5,544 nt of DNA from Planctomycetota bacterium (GTDB lineage: Bacteria > Planctomycetota > Phycisphaerae > UBA1845 > CAIVHJ01), in the NCBI GenBank assembly GCA_022573485.1, contig JACZTW010000257.1:1-5544 (forward strand), given 5' to 3'. The notes below the pieces were generated by a model, which made no database searches, was not told where the DNA came from, and saw nothing but the letters and a program-made list of their open reading frames with translations. The position numbers and the translations under genes were made by a program. Every line of letters starts with the position of its first letter. Position 1 is the stretch's first letter. Below, one piece after another: positions 1-5,544 of the stretch.

Positions 1-1799
1 TCGGAGCCGGCGGAAGTGAGGGAGAAAACTTCTCGGGTCGGCGCAAGGTTGTTGTTGCAGGGGATGCCGTCATCGTCGTCCTCAAAGAAATCGGTTAGTT
101 GGATATTGTTCTCACCGTAGACCACGGCCACGGTGCCCATCTTTTCTTCATGGGCGGCAAAGATGGTTCCCTCGACGTATCGGACAAACAGGGTTGGGTC
201 AGGATCGAAATCGGTGGAGTAGTTGTTCGACAAATTGTCCGGGTAGCAGAACGCCAGGAAACATCCGGGGCCGTCGCAATCGGGATCGTCGCCCATGTCA
301 TCGTCGCGGGTCGTGGCCAGGTATTCATTGTGAGCCAGACCCACGATCATTTCAGAAATTCCAGCAGCGGGGGGCGCACATTCCCCATACGCGGGATGCG
401 TCCCCAGATTACTGATGAAATCGAGATCGGTAATGCCCAGCGTGTAGGGTTCCGCCAGGTCCTCGACGAAACCAATCCTCCGATCATCGCCTAAGCCAAT
501 GTCTATCACACCGGCATTCGCCAGCAGGAAGTCCGGGTGCGGGCTGTAGACGGATCCGCGGATGCGACTTCGGCTGGTACTTGGGATCGACGTGGCCACG
601 CTGTTGATGTTGATGTCGCCGCCGAAACGGAGCTGTCGCCCGTAGATGAGGTAGACTTCGCCGATGTTGCCACGGTTGTTGGGGTTGCCGTATTGGGCGA
701 CGACGGCGAAGTCACCGATGCCGTCGCGGTCTTGATCGCGTGCGGAGATCATCTTGGTGCCGAGGTTGGCCAGCGGATTGAAACCCAGCCAGCGATTGCC
801 CGCCAGGGTTCGCCCGATCTGGCCAAGATCGATCGTGCGGCGGTTGGAAGATGCGGAGCCCTCGACGAGTTCCAGGACGTACAGCCGCCCGGCGGCATAG
901 GTGTGCGTCGTCTTGAGCCCGTCGTCCACCGTGGCCCGAATGAAATACGGCAGGCCGTCCCGCCGAATCGGGATTTTCTGAACGTCGATGGTAATGGCGA
1001 AGTTTCTTTGGTCAAAGCTCCCCTCGGCGATGAAATCGCGCTCCAGGATGATGTTGCCGGGATCGTCGTCGCTCCGGAAATCGTCGTTCGTGGGATCGTT
1101 GTCCAGGTCGAGCAGAATCGTGACGTCAACGTCATCCTCCTGGTCGTAGTGGAAGGCCACGCCGGGATCGGGTGAACCGGGCGGGCCGGGGTCGAGCAGC
1201 GTGGGCCGGATCGAGATGGTCACGACGTCGCCCTGGGAGGTGCCGACGTTGGTCTGCGGTTCGATCAGCACAACCTGTGGCGGGACATTGCCGCCCGCCT
1301 GGCCCGGCGGCGCGACCGTGATCTGCACGCGGTTGCCCGTGTCGGGATTCTCCGCAAAAACAACCACGGGCGTATTGACGCCGTCGTCAATCGTCATGCG
1401 CACAAAATAGGTACCGATGAGGATGGAACTTGTGTTCACTTGAAAGCGGTCGAGCGTCACGTCGTTCTCGCGGATTCCGCCCGCCACCGGGAACACGTTC
1501 AGACCGTCGATCTCCAGGAGGTCGATGTCGATCAGGGCGTTGCTGTCGGGGTCGCTGTCGGTCCAGCGGACGATGAACGAATCGCCTTGGCTGATTTCTT
1601 CATCTTCGTCAGGCGCGATGATCGTCAGGACCGGCGCCTGGTTGGAGGTGACGCCAGGGCTGGTAATGGCGACGGGGCTGAAACCGGTGCAACTGACTTG
1701 CAGGACCAGCGCCAAGGCGCCGCAGCAGGACAGCAACGAAGAACCCAGCGCGAAGCGGCCCAAGCCCGTTGTGACGGCTGCGTCTTTAGATTTCCGCAT
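1..1799 (-). CDS. Secreted/lipid-anchored Ig-like and FG-GAP repeat protein, C-terminus off the left edge
   Basis: The frame is open from ATG at 1799-1797 to the left edge: 599 codons, no stop, so the gene is 3'-truncated by the window. AAAGGAG (plus-strand 1808-1814) lies 8 bases before the ATG and fixes the start. The N-terminus (MRKSKDAAV, then a hydrophobic stretch at about 16-35) is an export signal. Cys37 in LQVSC could be a lipidation site, but the lipobox is imperfect (Gln at -3), so simple secretion is possible. Two similar Ig-like modules follow, about 53-150 and 171-304. Each starts with a PP/AP-V-L-I-x-P strand and a SQGD turn (70-73; 188-191) and ends YF(V/I)R-x-T-(I/V)-DDG (131-140; 285-294). 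The region from about 340 resembles FG-GAP/integrin-alpha propeller sequence, with a calcium loop DQDRDGIGDF at 355-364 followed by GEVYLIYG (380-387). Later repeats are degenerate. Acidic loops (DLDND 231-235, EDDDD 573-577) suggest calcium binding. An extracytoplasmic structural or adhesion role is inferred; the exact function is unknown. Confidence 0.88.
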   Translation of the reverse strand, partial: MRKSKDAAVTTGLGRFALGSSLLSCCGALALVLQVSCTGFSPVAITSPGVTSNQAPVLTIIAPDEDEEISQGDSFIVRWTDSDPDSNALIDIDLLEIDGLNVFPVAGGIRENDVTLDRFQVNTSSILIGTYFVRMTIDDGVNTPVVVFAENPDTGNRVQITVAPPGQAGGNVPPQVVLIEPQTNVGTSQGDVVTISIRPTLLDPGPPGSPDPGVAFHYDQEDDVDVTILLDLDNDPTNDDFRSDDDPGNIILERDFIAEGSFDQRNFAITIDVQKIPIRRDGLPYFIRATVDDGLKTTHTYAAGRLYVLELVEGSASSNRRTIDLGQIGRTLAGNRWLGFNPLANLGTKMISARDQDRDGIGDFAVVAQYGNPNNRGNIGEVYLIYGRQLRFGGDININSVATSIPSTSRSRIRGSVYSPHPDFLLANAGVIDIGLGDDRRIGFVEDLAEPYTLGITDLDFISNLGTHPAYGECAPPAAGISEMIVGLAHNEYLATTRDDDMGDDPDCDGPGCFLAFCYPDNLSNNYSTDFDPDPTLFVRYVEGTIFAAHEEKMGTVAVVYGENNIQLTDFFEDDDDGIPCNNNLAPTREVFSLTSAGS

Positions 1800-2116
1800 G
1801 TCGGAGGCTCCTTTGAATGTGCCGTGCGGATCAAGGATACTCAACTCGCAGCATTTCAACTCGGGACAAGCGACGATGCAGGGCCGGTGCAGGAGTAGCC
1901 CCGAAGAGGTCGGTCCTCGTCACAAGCCTATCGGCCAAGCATAGTTACGCTGTTGCCGGTCAAATCATGGGGATTTCGAATCATTGCTGCTCAACAAATC
2001 TTAGGGGGGGTCCAAATGTCCCGTCAAGAAAGAACCGACAGGCAGCGGGCAACCCCACAAAGGCCTTGGCTGGACACCCGCACAGACCTACCCTATGATA
2101 ACCACAGGAGGACCCT
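1800..2116. other. Divergent intergenic region between the repeat protein and the pseudopilin
   Basis: This 317-base stretch separates two divergently transcribed genes. It holds the Shine-Dalgarno of the leftward gene (1808-1814), a candidate sigma-70 promoter for the rightward gene (2071-2099) and its Shine-Dalgarno AGGAGG (2106-2111). A run of seven G at 2004-2010 is the only other conspicuous feature. I found no convincing -35/-10 pair for the leftward gene, no riboswitch-like structure and no small ORF with a ribosome site and coding-like composition. Open frames crossing the region have arbitrary, basic-rich translations and no start signal. Confidence 0.6.
2071..2099 (+). promoter_or_regulatory. 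Candidate sigma-70-type promoter for the pseudopilin gene
   Basis: TGGACA (2071-2076; 5/6 to the TTGACA consensus) is separated by exactly 17 bases from TATGAT (2094-2099; 5/6 to TATAAT). Transcription would be expected to begin near 2105-2107. That gives a very short 5' leader, about 10-12 bases, beginning almost at the AGGAGG ribosome site (2106-2111). The match is good, but consensus hits occur by chance and sigma preferences of this lineage are not known from the sequence. Confidence 0.45.
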
Positions 2117-3085
2117 ATGCACAAGCAACTCCCAAGGGCCAAAGGCTTTACGCTGGTCGAACTGCTGGTCGTGATCGCCATCATTGCCCTTATTATCGGC
2201 ATTTTGCTGCCGAGTATCGCCTCGGCGAGGGCCCAGTCGAAATTTGTGGCCTGCGGTGTCAATTTGCGGACCATAGGCCAGATGCTCCATGCCTATGCCG
2301 GGGACAACGAGGATCGAATCCCGCGGGGGCCCTCTTTCCGGCCTGCGGGCTACACATTTATGCTGAAAGACGCCGAAATCGCCACCAACCAATTGTGGAC
2401 GACCGAATACAATGCGATCCTCTGCGCCAACAGTCCAGACGAGCCTCATTGCTGTCCTGATAATGTTTGCCGCAATGGTGTTTACCCGGCTGAGTATATG
2501 GGACTGGGCCTGCTGACCAAGCAGCCGGGCAAGATTGGCAATGAGTTCCTGTTTTGCCCTGACGACGGTTCGCTTAATCTCAGTTCCGAAGGCCCCAAAA
2601 TCGGCCCGCCGGAGCAGAGGGACGATGATGAGAATGCCTTTGGCTCTTATCTCTACCGGCAGATGGACATCATGCCGCTGCAAATCATGAGTGAGGGCAA
2701 ACTGGACAACCTCCAGGCCGGTGACTTCAGCAGACCTCCCATATTCGGTGGCGGCCCTGGAGACGAGCGCGCGGGGCCGGACGTTTTCCGCCTCGAAGTC
2801 CGCGCGTTGGCGCTGGATGCCAATAGCCTGGGATCCGCTGAGATGGAGCATTTCAACCACGACGGCAAGAAGGTCAACGTGGTGTACACGGACGGTTCGG
2901 TACAGCCGTTTGAGAACAATCCGCAAGTGACCGCCGATGGCAAGCCGCCCTGGGCCAGCATCCCGGCCGACGCATTCTATCCTGCAGCTTATCCGGACAG
3001 CGTGCTCTACGCACTCGATCGGATTTTCGTGGCGGCTGACTACAGTTACGTCAACGCCGAACCCTGGTACGCGCCCGTTCCCTGA
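2117..3085 (+). CDS. Type II secretion/type IV pilin-like pseudopilin with C-terminal H-X-DG motif
   Basis: The 322-residue product starts with a class III prepilin signal: basic leader MHKQLPRAK, Gly10, then Phe11-TLVE with Glu15 (+5 of the mature chain). A prepilin peptidase would cut after Gly10 and N-methylate Phe11. Residues 11-36 form the hydrophobic helix that anchors the protein in the inner membrane and packs pilus or pseudopilus subunits. The following segment (SARAQSKFVACGVNLRTIG, 36-54) is typical of planctomycete pseudopilins. The globular part has a Cys-rich insert (C103, C112, C113, C118, then C147). Near the C-terminus, His248 is followed ten residues later by Asp259-Gly260 in NVVYTDGSV, the H-X(9/10)-DG hallmark of the large planctomycete pseudopilin set. 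AGGAGG (2106-2111) ends 5 bases before the ATG and fixes the start. No secretion ATPase, platform protein or peptidase gene lies nearby, so it probably depends on machinery encoded elsewhere. Its substrate or assembly is unknown. Confidence 0.93.
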   Translation: MHKQLPRAKGFTLVELLVVIAIIALIIGILLPSIASARAQSKFVACGVNLRTIGQMLHAYAGDNEDRIPRGPSFRPAGYTFMLKDAEIATNQLWTTEYNAILCANSPDEPHCCPDNVCRNGVYPAEYMGLGLLTKQPGKIGNEFLFCPDDGSLNLSSEGPKIGPPEQRDDDENAFGSYLYRQMDIMPLQIMSEGKLDNLQAGDFSRPPIFGGGPGDERAGPDVFRLEVRALALDANSLGSAEMEHFNHDGKKVNVVYTDGSVQPFENNPQVTADGKPPWASIPADAFYPAAYPDSVLYALDRIFVAADYSYVNAEPWYAPVP

Positions 3086-3094
3086 TCAGGCTCG

Positions 3095-3166
3095 GTGTGC
3101 CACTGCTCTTGAGCCGTGCTTGCGGGAAACCATTCAGGATCGCACTGCTCAAGAGCAGTGCCACAC
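3095..3166. repeat. REPIN-like inverted pair of palindromic repeats
   Basis: Two 25-base copies, 3095-3119 and 3142-3166, lie in inverted orientation around a 22-base spacer and match at 23 of 25 positions. Each copy is also a hairpin on its own: the right one has a perfect 9-base stem with an AA centre (3142-3161), the left one an 8-base stem with one mismatch (3101-3118). A close pair of inverted palindromes of about 70 bases is the layout of REP doublets (REPINs), which are intergenic, often multicopy, and sometimes mobilised by RAYT transposases. It sits between two convergent stop codons (3085 and 3195). In RNA it could fold from either strand and protect 3' ends or block read-through. 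There is no following T-run, so it is not a standard intrinsic terminator. Copy number cannot be seen here. Confidence 0.75.
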
Positions 3167-3194
3167 TCAACGCTCGCCGACATACCGCTCCCGA

Positions 3195-4328
3195 TCAATC
3201 CGCCCCGCGTTCGCGTGAGACTTTGAGAATCGATCGTCGATAGTACGCCAGCCCCAGGCAACTGAGCGGGATGGCCAACACCAGCCCGAGAAAACCCAGC
3301 AGTTTTGCCCAAACGAAAATGCTCAGCAGCATGACCCACGGCTTCAGGCCGGTGGCCTGGCCCATGATCTGCGGCGTCAGCACGGCATCCTGAATGAGTT
3401 GTACCACGGCAAAGACAATAACGATTCCGAGGATCGGCCACAGCGGGCTCATTTCCGATTCAAACGCCTTGAGCAGCGCCAAGAGAATCGCCGGCCCGAA
3501 GCCCACCGTCTGCAAATAGGGCACCATATTCAGCAGCCCGACGAACAGCCCCACGAAAACCGCCAGCCGAATGCCGACGATTTTGAACCCAATGGCGAAC
3601 AGTACGCCGCAGCAGGCCGCCACCAGAAACTGCCCTCGGAAATAACGGCTCATCGCGCGGCTGAACTCGCCGAAGAACTCGACGATCGCCTCGCGGTATT
3701 GCGGCGGAAGCTGCTCTTTCCAACCGCTCTGGAAACTATTGAAGTCCATCAAGAGAAAAATGAGGTAGAGCAGGACGATGACCACACCCGTCAGGGCCAG
3801 CAGCGCGTTGAACAACGTGCCGATTATGCCGAGCACGCCCTCGGTCAGTTTCGCTACTGTGGGCAGCATCAACCCGGCCGCTTTGACCAGCAGTTGCTGG
3901 AGCTGATCGGGATCGGTGCTGTCTTTGAATTCCTGCAGTTTCTCTTGAAACTCCGACGAAGTGATCTTGTCCGTCAACGGCTGGATTTGTACGAGCAACT
4001 TCTCTTTTATTTCCCGGTCGGCGATGATCTGGGAAACCTCCACGACCTCGCCGTAAACGAACCAGAGCAAGAGAGGCACGATCACCAGAAATGCGACCGC
4101 AAAGATGGTCAGCGTCAGGCCAACAGCCAGTCCGCGCCGGCCCCCGGTTTTTTGCTCGAAGGCATTGACGATCGGATTCAGCAGATAGGCCAGCAGCACC
4201 GCCACCGCGAACGGCACCAGCACATCGCTCAAATAAGCCAGCAGCCAAAAAGTCGCGATCAATGTGCCGACCGTGAGCAGCAAACGGAAGACGCGATCGA
4301 AATCGTAACGCGGAGTTTCCTCAGACAT
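3195..4328 (-). CDS. AI-2E family transporter (PerM/TqsA-like polytopic membrane protein)
   Basis: The 377-residue product has the length and plan of the AI-2E/UPF0118 family. An N-terminal pair of membrane helices (about 14-55) precedes a third (about 67-92). Then comes an extracytoplasmic, helix-rich, charged segment (about 95-155), a helix cluster at about 160-196, and a C-terminal block of helices (about 232-290, 296-313, 330-362). Family signatures are visible: N-x-V-P-Y-L-Q-T-V-G at 267-276, and P-Q-I-M-G then G-L-x-P-W-V-x-L-L-S at 319-336, followed by G-x-x-G-x-x-L-A-I-P-L (345-355). Characterised members export autoinducer-2 (TqsA) or act as Na+/H+ antiporters, so the substrate cannot be assigned from sequence alone. 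No Shine-Dalgarno precedes the ATG; a promoter-like pair ends 8 bases upstream of it, suggesting a leaderless message. The gene lies 149 bases downstream of rsmE on the same strand and converges on the pseudopilin gene. Confidence 0.93.
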   Translation of the reverse strand: MSEETPRYDFDRVFRLLLTVGTLIATFWLLAYLSDVLVPFAVAVLLAYLLNPIVNAFEQKTGGRRGLAVGLTLTIFAVAFLVIVPLLLWFVYGEVVEVSQIIADREIKEKLLVQIQPLTDKITSSEFQEKLQEFKDSTDPDQLQQLLVKAAGLMLPTVAKLTEGVLGIIGTLFNALLALTGVVIVLLYLIFLLMDFNSFQSGWKEQLPPQYREAIVEFFGEFSRAMSRYFRGQFLVAACCGVLFAIGFKIVGIRLAVFVGLFVGLLNMVPYLQTVGFGPAILLALLKAFESEMSPLWPILGIVIVFAVVQLIQDAVLTPQIMGQATGLKPWVMLLSIFVWAKLLGFLGLVLAIPLSCLGLAYYRRSILKVSRERGAD

Positions 4329-4336
4329 GGTCGCAA

Positions 4337-4365
4337 ATTAGAGCAAAAGCAGACGCAACGGGCAA
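4337..4365 (-). promoter_or_regulatory. Candidate promoter of the AI-2E gene, probably giving a leaderless mRNA
   Basis: Read on the minus strand, TTGCCC (plus-strand 4360-4365; 4/6 to consensus) is followed after exactly 17 bases by TCTAAT (4337-4342; 5/6 to TATAAT). TGC directly before the -10 box matches the extended -10 pattern TGn. Only 8 bases separate the -10 box from the ATG at 4328, so transcription would start at or within a base or two of the start codon. No purine-rich ribosome site is present in the region, which fits a leaderless transcript. This is inference from spacing; no transcript data are available. Confidence 0.5.
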
Positions 4366-4444
4366 TTACAATCTGCCGGCCCCCAAACAAACCAACTCGG
4401 CGCGATCAGCACCCCCCCAAGGCTTGCCGTTTAGCAGACTTCTC

Positions 4445-4468
4445 AAAATCGCGAGGCCCAGCCCGCGA
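4445..4468 (-). terminator. Possible weak intrinsic terminator downstream of rsmE
   Basis: Starting about 10 bases past the rsmE stop on the minus strand, the 20 bases at 4449-4468 can fold into a seven-pair stem (TCGCGGG against CCTCGCGA, one G-U pair) with a six-base loop. TTTT follows directly (AAAA at 4445-4448 on the plus strand). The U-run is short and the loop imperfect, so termination may be partial. It would separate rsmE from the AI-2E gene, consistent with the latter having its own promoter. Confidence 0.4.
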
Positions 4469-4477
4469 GCTGAAACC

Positions 4478-5182
4478 TCAACACAGCAGTCGCACAGCCG
4501 CCGCAATCGCCGCCGTCTCCGTACGGAGAATCGTTTGCCCAAGCACAAGCGCACCGCAACCCGCGTCTCGCGCAGCCTCCAACTCCTCGGTCGTGAATCC
4601 GCCTTCGGGCCCCACGAGCGCCAGCACGCTCTTGTGAGATGTTGGCCCGCCGGCATTGGATCGGTCGGCGCTGCCGTCCGCGATGACCGCCGCCTCGAAC
4701 CGCCCGATGGATCCGACAACTTCCGCAAACGGCACGGGATCGGACAGTTCGCAGAGCCACGCGCGCTGCGACTGCTTGCACGCCTCGATCACCGTGCGGC
4801 GCAGTTTTCCAAGGCGATGGGCAGAGGGCTCGGCGATGCTGCGCTCGCAACGCATCGGCCAGATCGCCGCCACGCCCAGTTCCGTGCATTTCTCGACCAG
4901 CACGTCCTGGCGCGGCCCTTTGGGGAACGCAACGGCCAGCGTTAGCTCGACCGGCGCGTCGGCATCGCGACTTTCGACCACGGCGATTTCGACACGAACG
5001 GCCCGGCGGTCGATGGACTCGATTTGCCCGCGCGCTTCGCTTCCCCGCCCGTCGAAGAGGACGACTTCATCGCCCACAGCCAGACGCCGCGAAGACGCCG
5101 CGTGCCGCGATTCGGTCTCGGAAAGTGCAACCAGACCGGGTTCAAGTTTTTGCGGTCCCGTATAGAACCGAGGATCGGCCAT
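4478..5182 (-). CDS. rsmE: 16S rRNA (uracil-1498-N3)-methyltransferase RsmE
   Basis: RsmE is a SPOUT-class enzyme that uses S-adenosylmethionine to methylate N3 of U1498 in helix 44 of 16S rRNA on the assembled 30S subunit. At 234 residues it is close to the usual ~240. An N-terminal PUA-like RNA-binding domain covers about 1-70 (RF at 5-6, His27, GDEVVLFDGRG at 37-47). The knotted catalytic domain shows KGPRQD (88-93), EKCTELGV (97-104), the conserved R-C-E-R-S (111-115), E-A-C-K-Q-S-Q-R (133-140), the SAM-binding GPEGGF (191-196) followed by TTEE, and LGQTILRTETA (214-224). In the last motif Thr217 replaces the Arg usually found there (LGxRILRxETA). The start is supported by AGGTGG (plus-strand 5189-5194), 6 bases before the ATG. 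A short hairpin (5196-5208) abuts this ribosome site. The gene is probably a single housekeeping transcription unit. Confidence 0.96.
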   Translation of the reverse strand: MADPRFYTGPQKLEPGLVALSETESRHAASSRRLAVGDEVVLFDGRGSEARGQIESIDRRAVRVEIAVVESRDADAPVELTLAVAFPKGPRQDVLVEKCTELGVAAIWPMRCERSIAEPSAHRLGKLRRTVIEACKQSQRAWLCELSDPVPFAEVVGSIGRFEAAVIADGSADRSNAGGPTSHKSVLALVGPEGGFTTEELEAARDAGCGALVLGQTILRTETAAIAAAVRLLC

Positions 5183-5351
5183 TCTGATCCACCTGTGGCG
5201 AAGCGCCAGCCATACAAGCGAGAACGGTGGGCCCGCGCCGCCTTTGCCTAAGCGTCCCGCCTGCCGCCAACCGATGATAACTGCATACTATTGTCGTGCC
5301 TCGGCGATCCACGATCAAGCGGGGTGCGTGTGCGCAATTCGCGTTGCCGAG

Positions 5352-5544
5352 ATGACCATGAGTGACCCGGACCACCCCAATCCGAATCCTTCCCCACCGC
5401 CCGTAGCGGCCGAAGAGCCGGACCTGCAGAACCAGGTTGACGAGTTGCTCGACGAAGTGGAAGCACTGACCAAAGAGACCCTCGGTGAAAGCGAATCCGG
5501 CGAGGCCCGCGCGCCGGCGGACGTGCCGACCACCGATCCAGCCA
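5352..5544 (+). CDS. Acidic proline-rich N-terminus of an unidentified protein, runs off the right edge
   Basis: The frame is open from ATG at 5352 to the right edge: 64 codons, no stop. A second in-frame ATG at 5358 (MSDPDHPN) is an equally good or better start, because GAG at 5349-5351 would sit 6 bases before it. Visible parts are a Pro/Asn-rich lead (about 6-17), then an acidic heptad-like helix LQNQVDELLDEVEALTKE (25-42) that could form a coiled coil, then an Ala/Pro/Glu-rich low-complexity tail. The segment NQVDELLDEV loosely recalls the DEIDALL-type N-terminal peptide of FliM/FliN flagellar switch proteins, but that resemblance is too short to name the gene. Strong third-position G/C use and smooth acidic composition support real coding. 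It is divergent from rsmE. Function is unknown. Confidence 0.7.
   Translation, partial: MTMSDPDHPNPNPSPPPVAAEEPDLQNQVDELLDEVEALTKETLGESESGEARAPADVPTTDPA

Noticed and set aside
99..1175. Plus-strand open frames of 131 and 212 codons opposite the repeat protein
   Set aside because: They are mirror frames of the Asp/Gly/Val-rich minus-strand coding sequence. The minus-strand frame is uninterrupted for 599 codons with a signal peptide, ribosome site and FG-GAP motif.
2004..2010. Run of seven G (with a matching run of seven C at 4412-4418) as a phase-variable tract
   Set aside because: Both are intergenic, short and not placed between -35 and -10 boxes I can support. There is no evidence of slippage control.
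1817..2174. Small plus-strand ORFs in the divergent intergenic region
   Set aside because: They have no Shine-Dalgarno and arbitrary Arg/Ser/Pro-rich translations, and they overlap the pseudopilin promoter and start.
2093..2926. 277-codon minus-strand open frame opposite the pseudopilin
   Set aside because: The opposite strand encodes a textbook prepilin with a matched ribosome site. This frame is a composition shadow without motifs.
3095..3166. The inverted repeat as a plain intrinsic terminator
   Set aside because: No T-run follows the stem on either strand, and each arm is independently palindromic, which fits a REP-type element better. It may still affect 3' ends.
3399..4637. 412-codon plus-strand open frame opposite the AI-2E gene
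   Set aside because: It is antisense to a clear membrane protein gene. Its translation is extremely rich in Gln, Arg, His and Glu, as expected from the complement of hydrophobic codons, and it has no family signature.
5274..5354. Upstream in-frame ATG at 5274 as start of the right-edge protein
   Set aside because: There is no ribosome site, and the added segment is Cys/aromatic-rich, unlike the acidic Pro-rich sequence that begins at 5352 or 5358.

Overview
The window looks like an ordinary chromosomal segment of a Planctomycetes-type bacterium, possibly a Phycisphaerae-like lineage. GC content is moderately high. The lineage call is inference, resting on three things: a large secreted protein with calcium-loop FG-GAP sequence and Ig-like modules; a free-standing ~320-residue pseudopilin with a C-terminal His-X(n)-Asp-Gly motif, a type planctomycetes carry in many copies; and loosely packed genes. 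No rRNA, tRNA, CRISPR array, prophage or transposase gene was seen.

Layout, left to right. A large secreted or lipid-anchored repeat protein on the minus strand (1799 down to the left edge, C-terminus missing) is divergent from a pseudopilin on the plus strand (2117-3085). They share a 317-base intergenic region with a good candidate promoter for the pseudopilin. The pseudopilin converges on a minus-strand AI-2E family membrane protein gene (3195-4328). The 109 bases between the two stops hold a REPIN-like element: two inverted 25-base copies, each itself palindromic. Upstream of the AI-2E gene on the same strand is rsmE (4478-5182), the 16S rRNA m3U1498 methyltransferase. The 149 bases between these two hold a weak terminator-like hairpin and a strong-looking promoter lying so close to the AI-2E start codon that its transcript may be leaderless. 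After a 169-base divergent gap, an acidic, proline-rich protein of unknown identity starts on the plus strand at about 5352 and runs off the right edge.

No shared pathway links these genes. The repeat protein and the pseudopilin both belong to the cell surface or secretion layer but are transcribed divergently. rsmE and the AI-2E gene are co-directional but probably separate transcription units. I found no convincing new multi-gene system. The most distinctive items are the REPIN-like repeat, the predicted leaderless promoter, and the duplicated Ig-like modules in front of the FG-GAP region of the large secreted protein.
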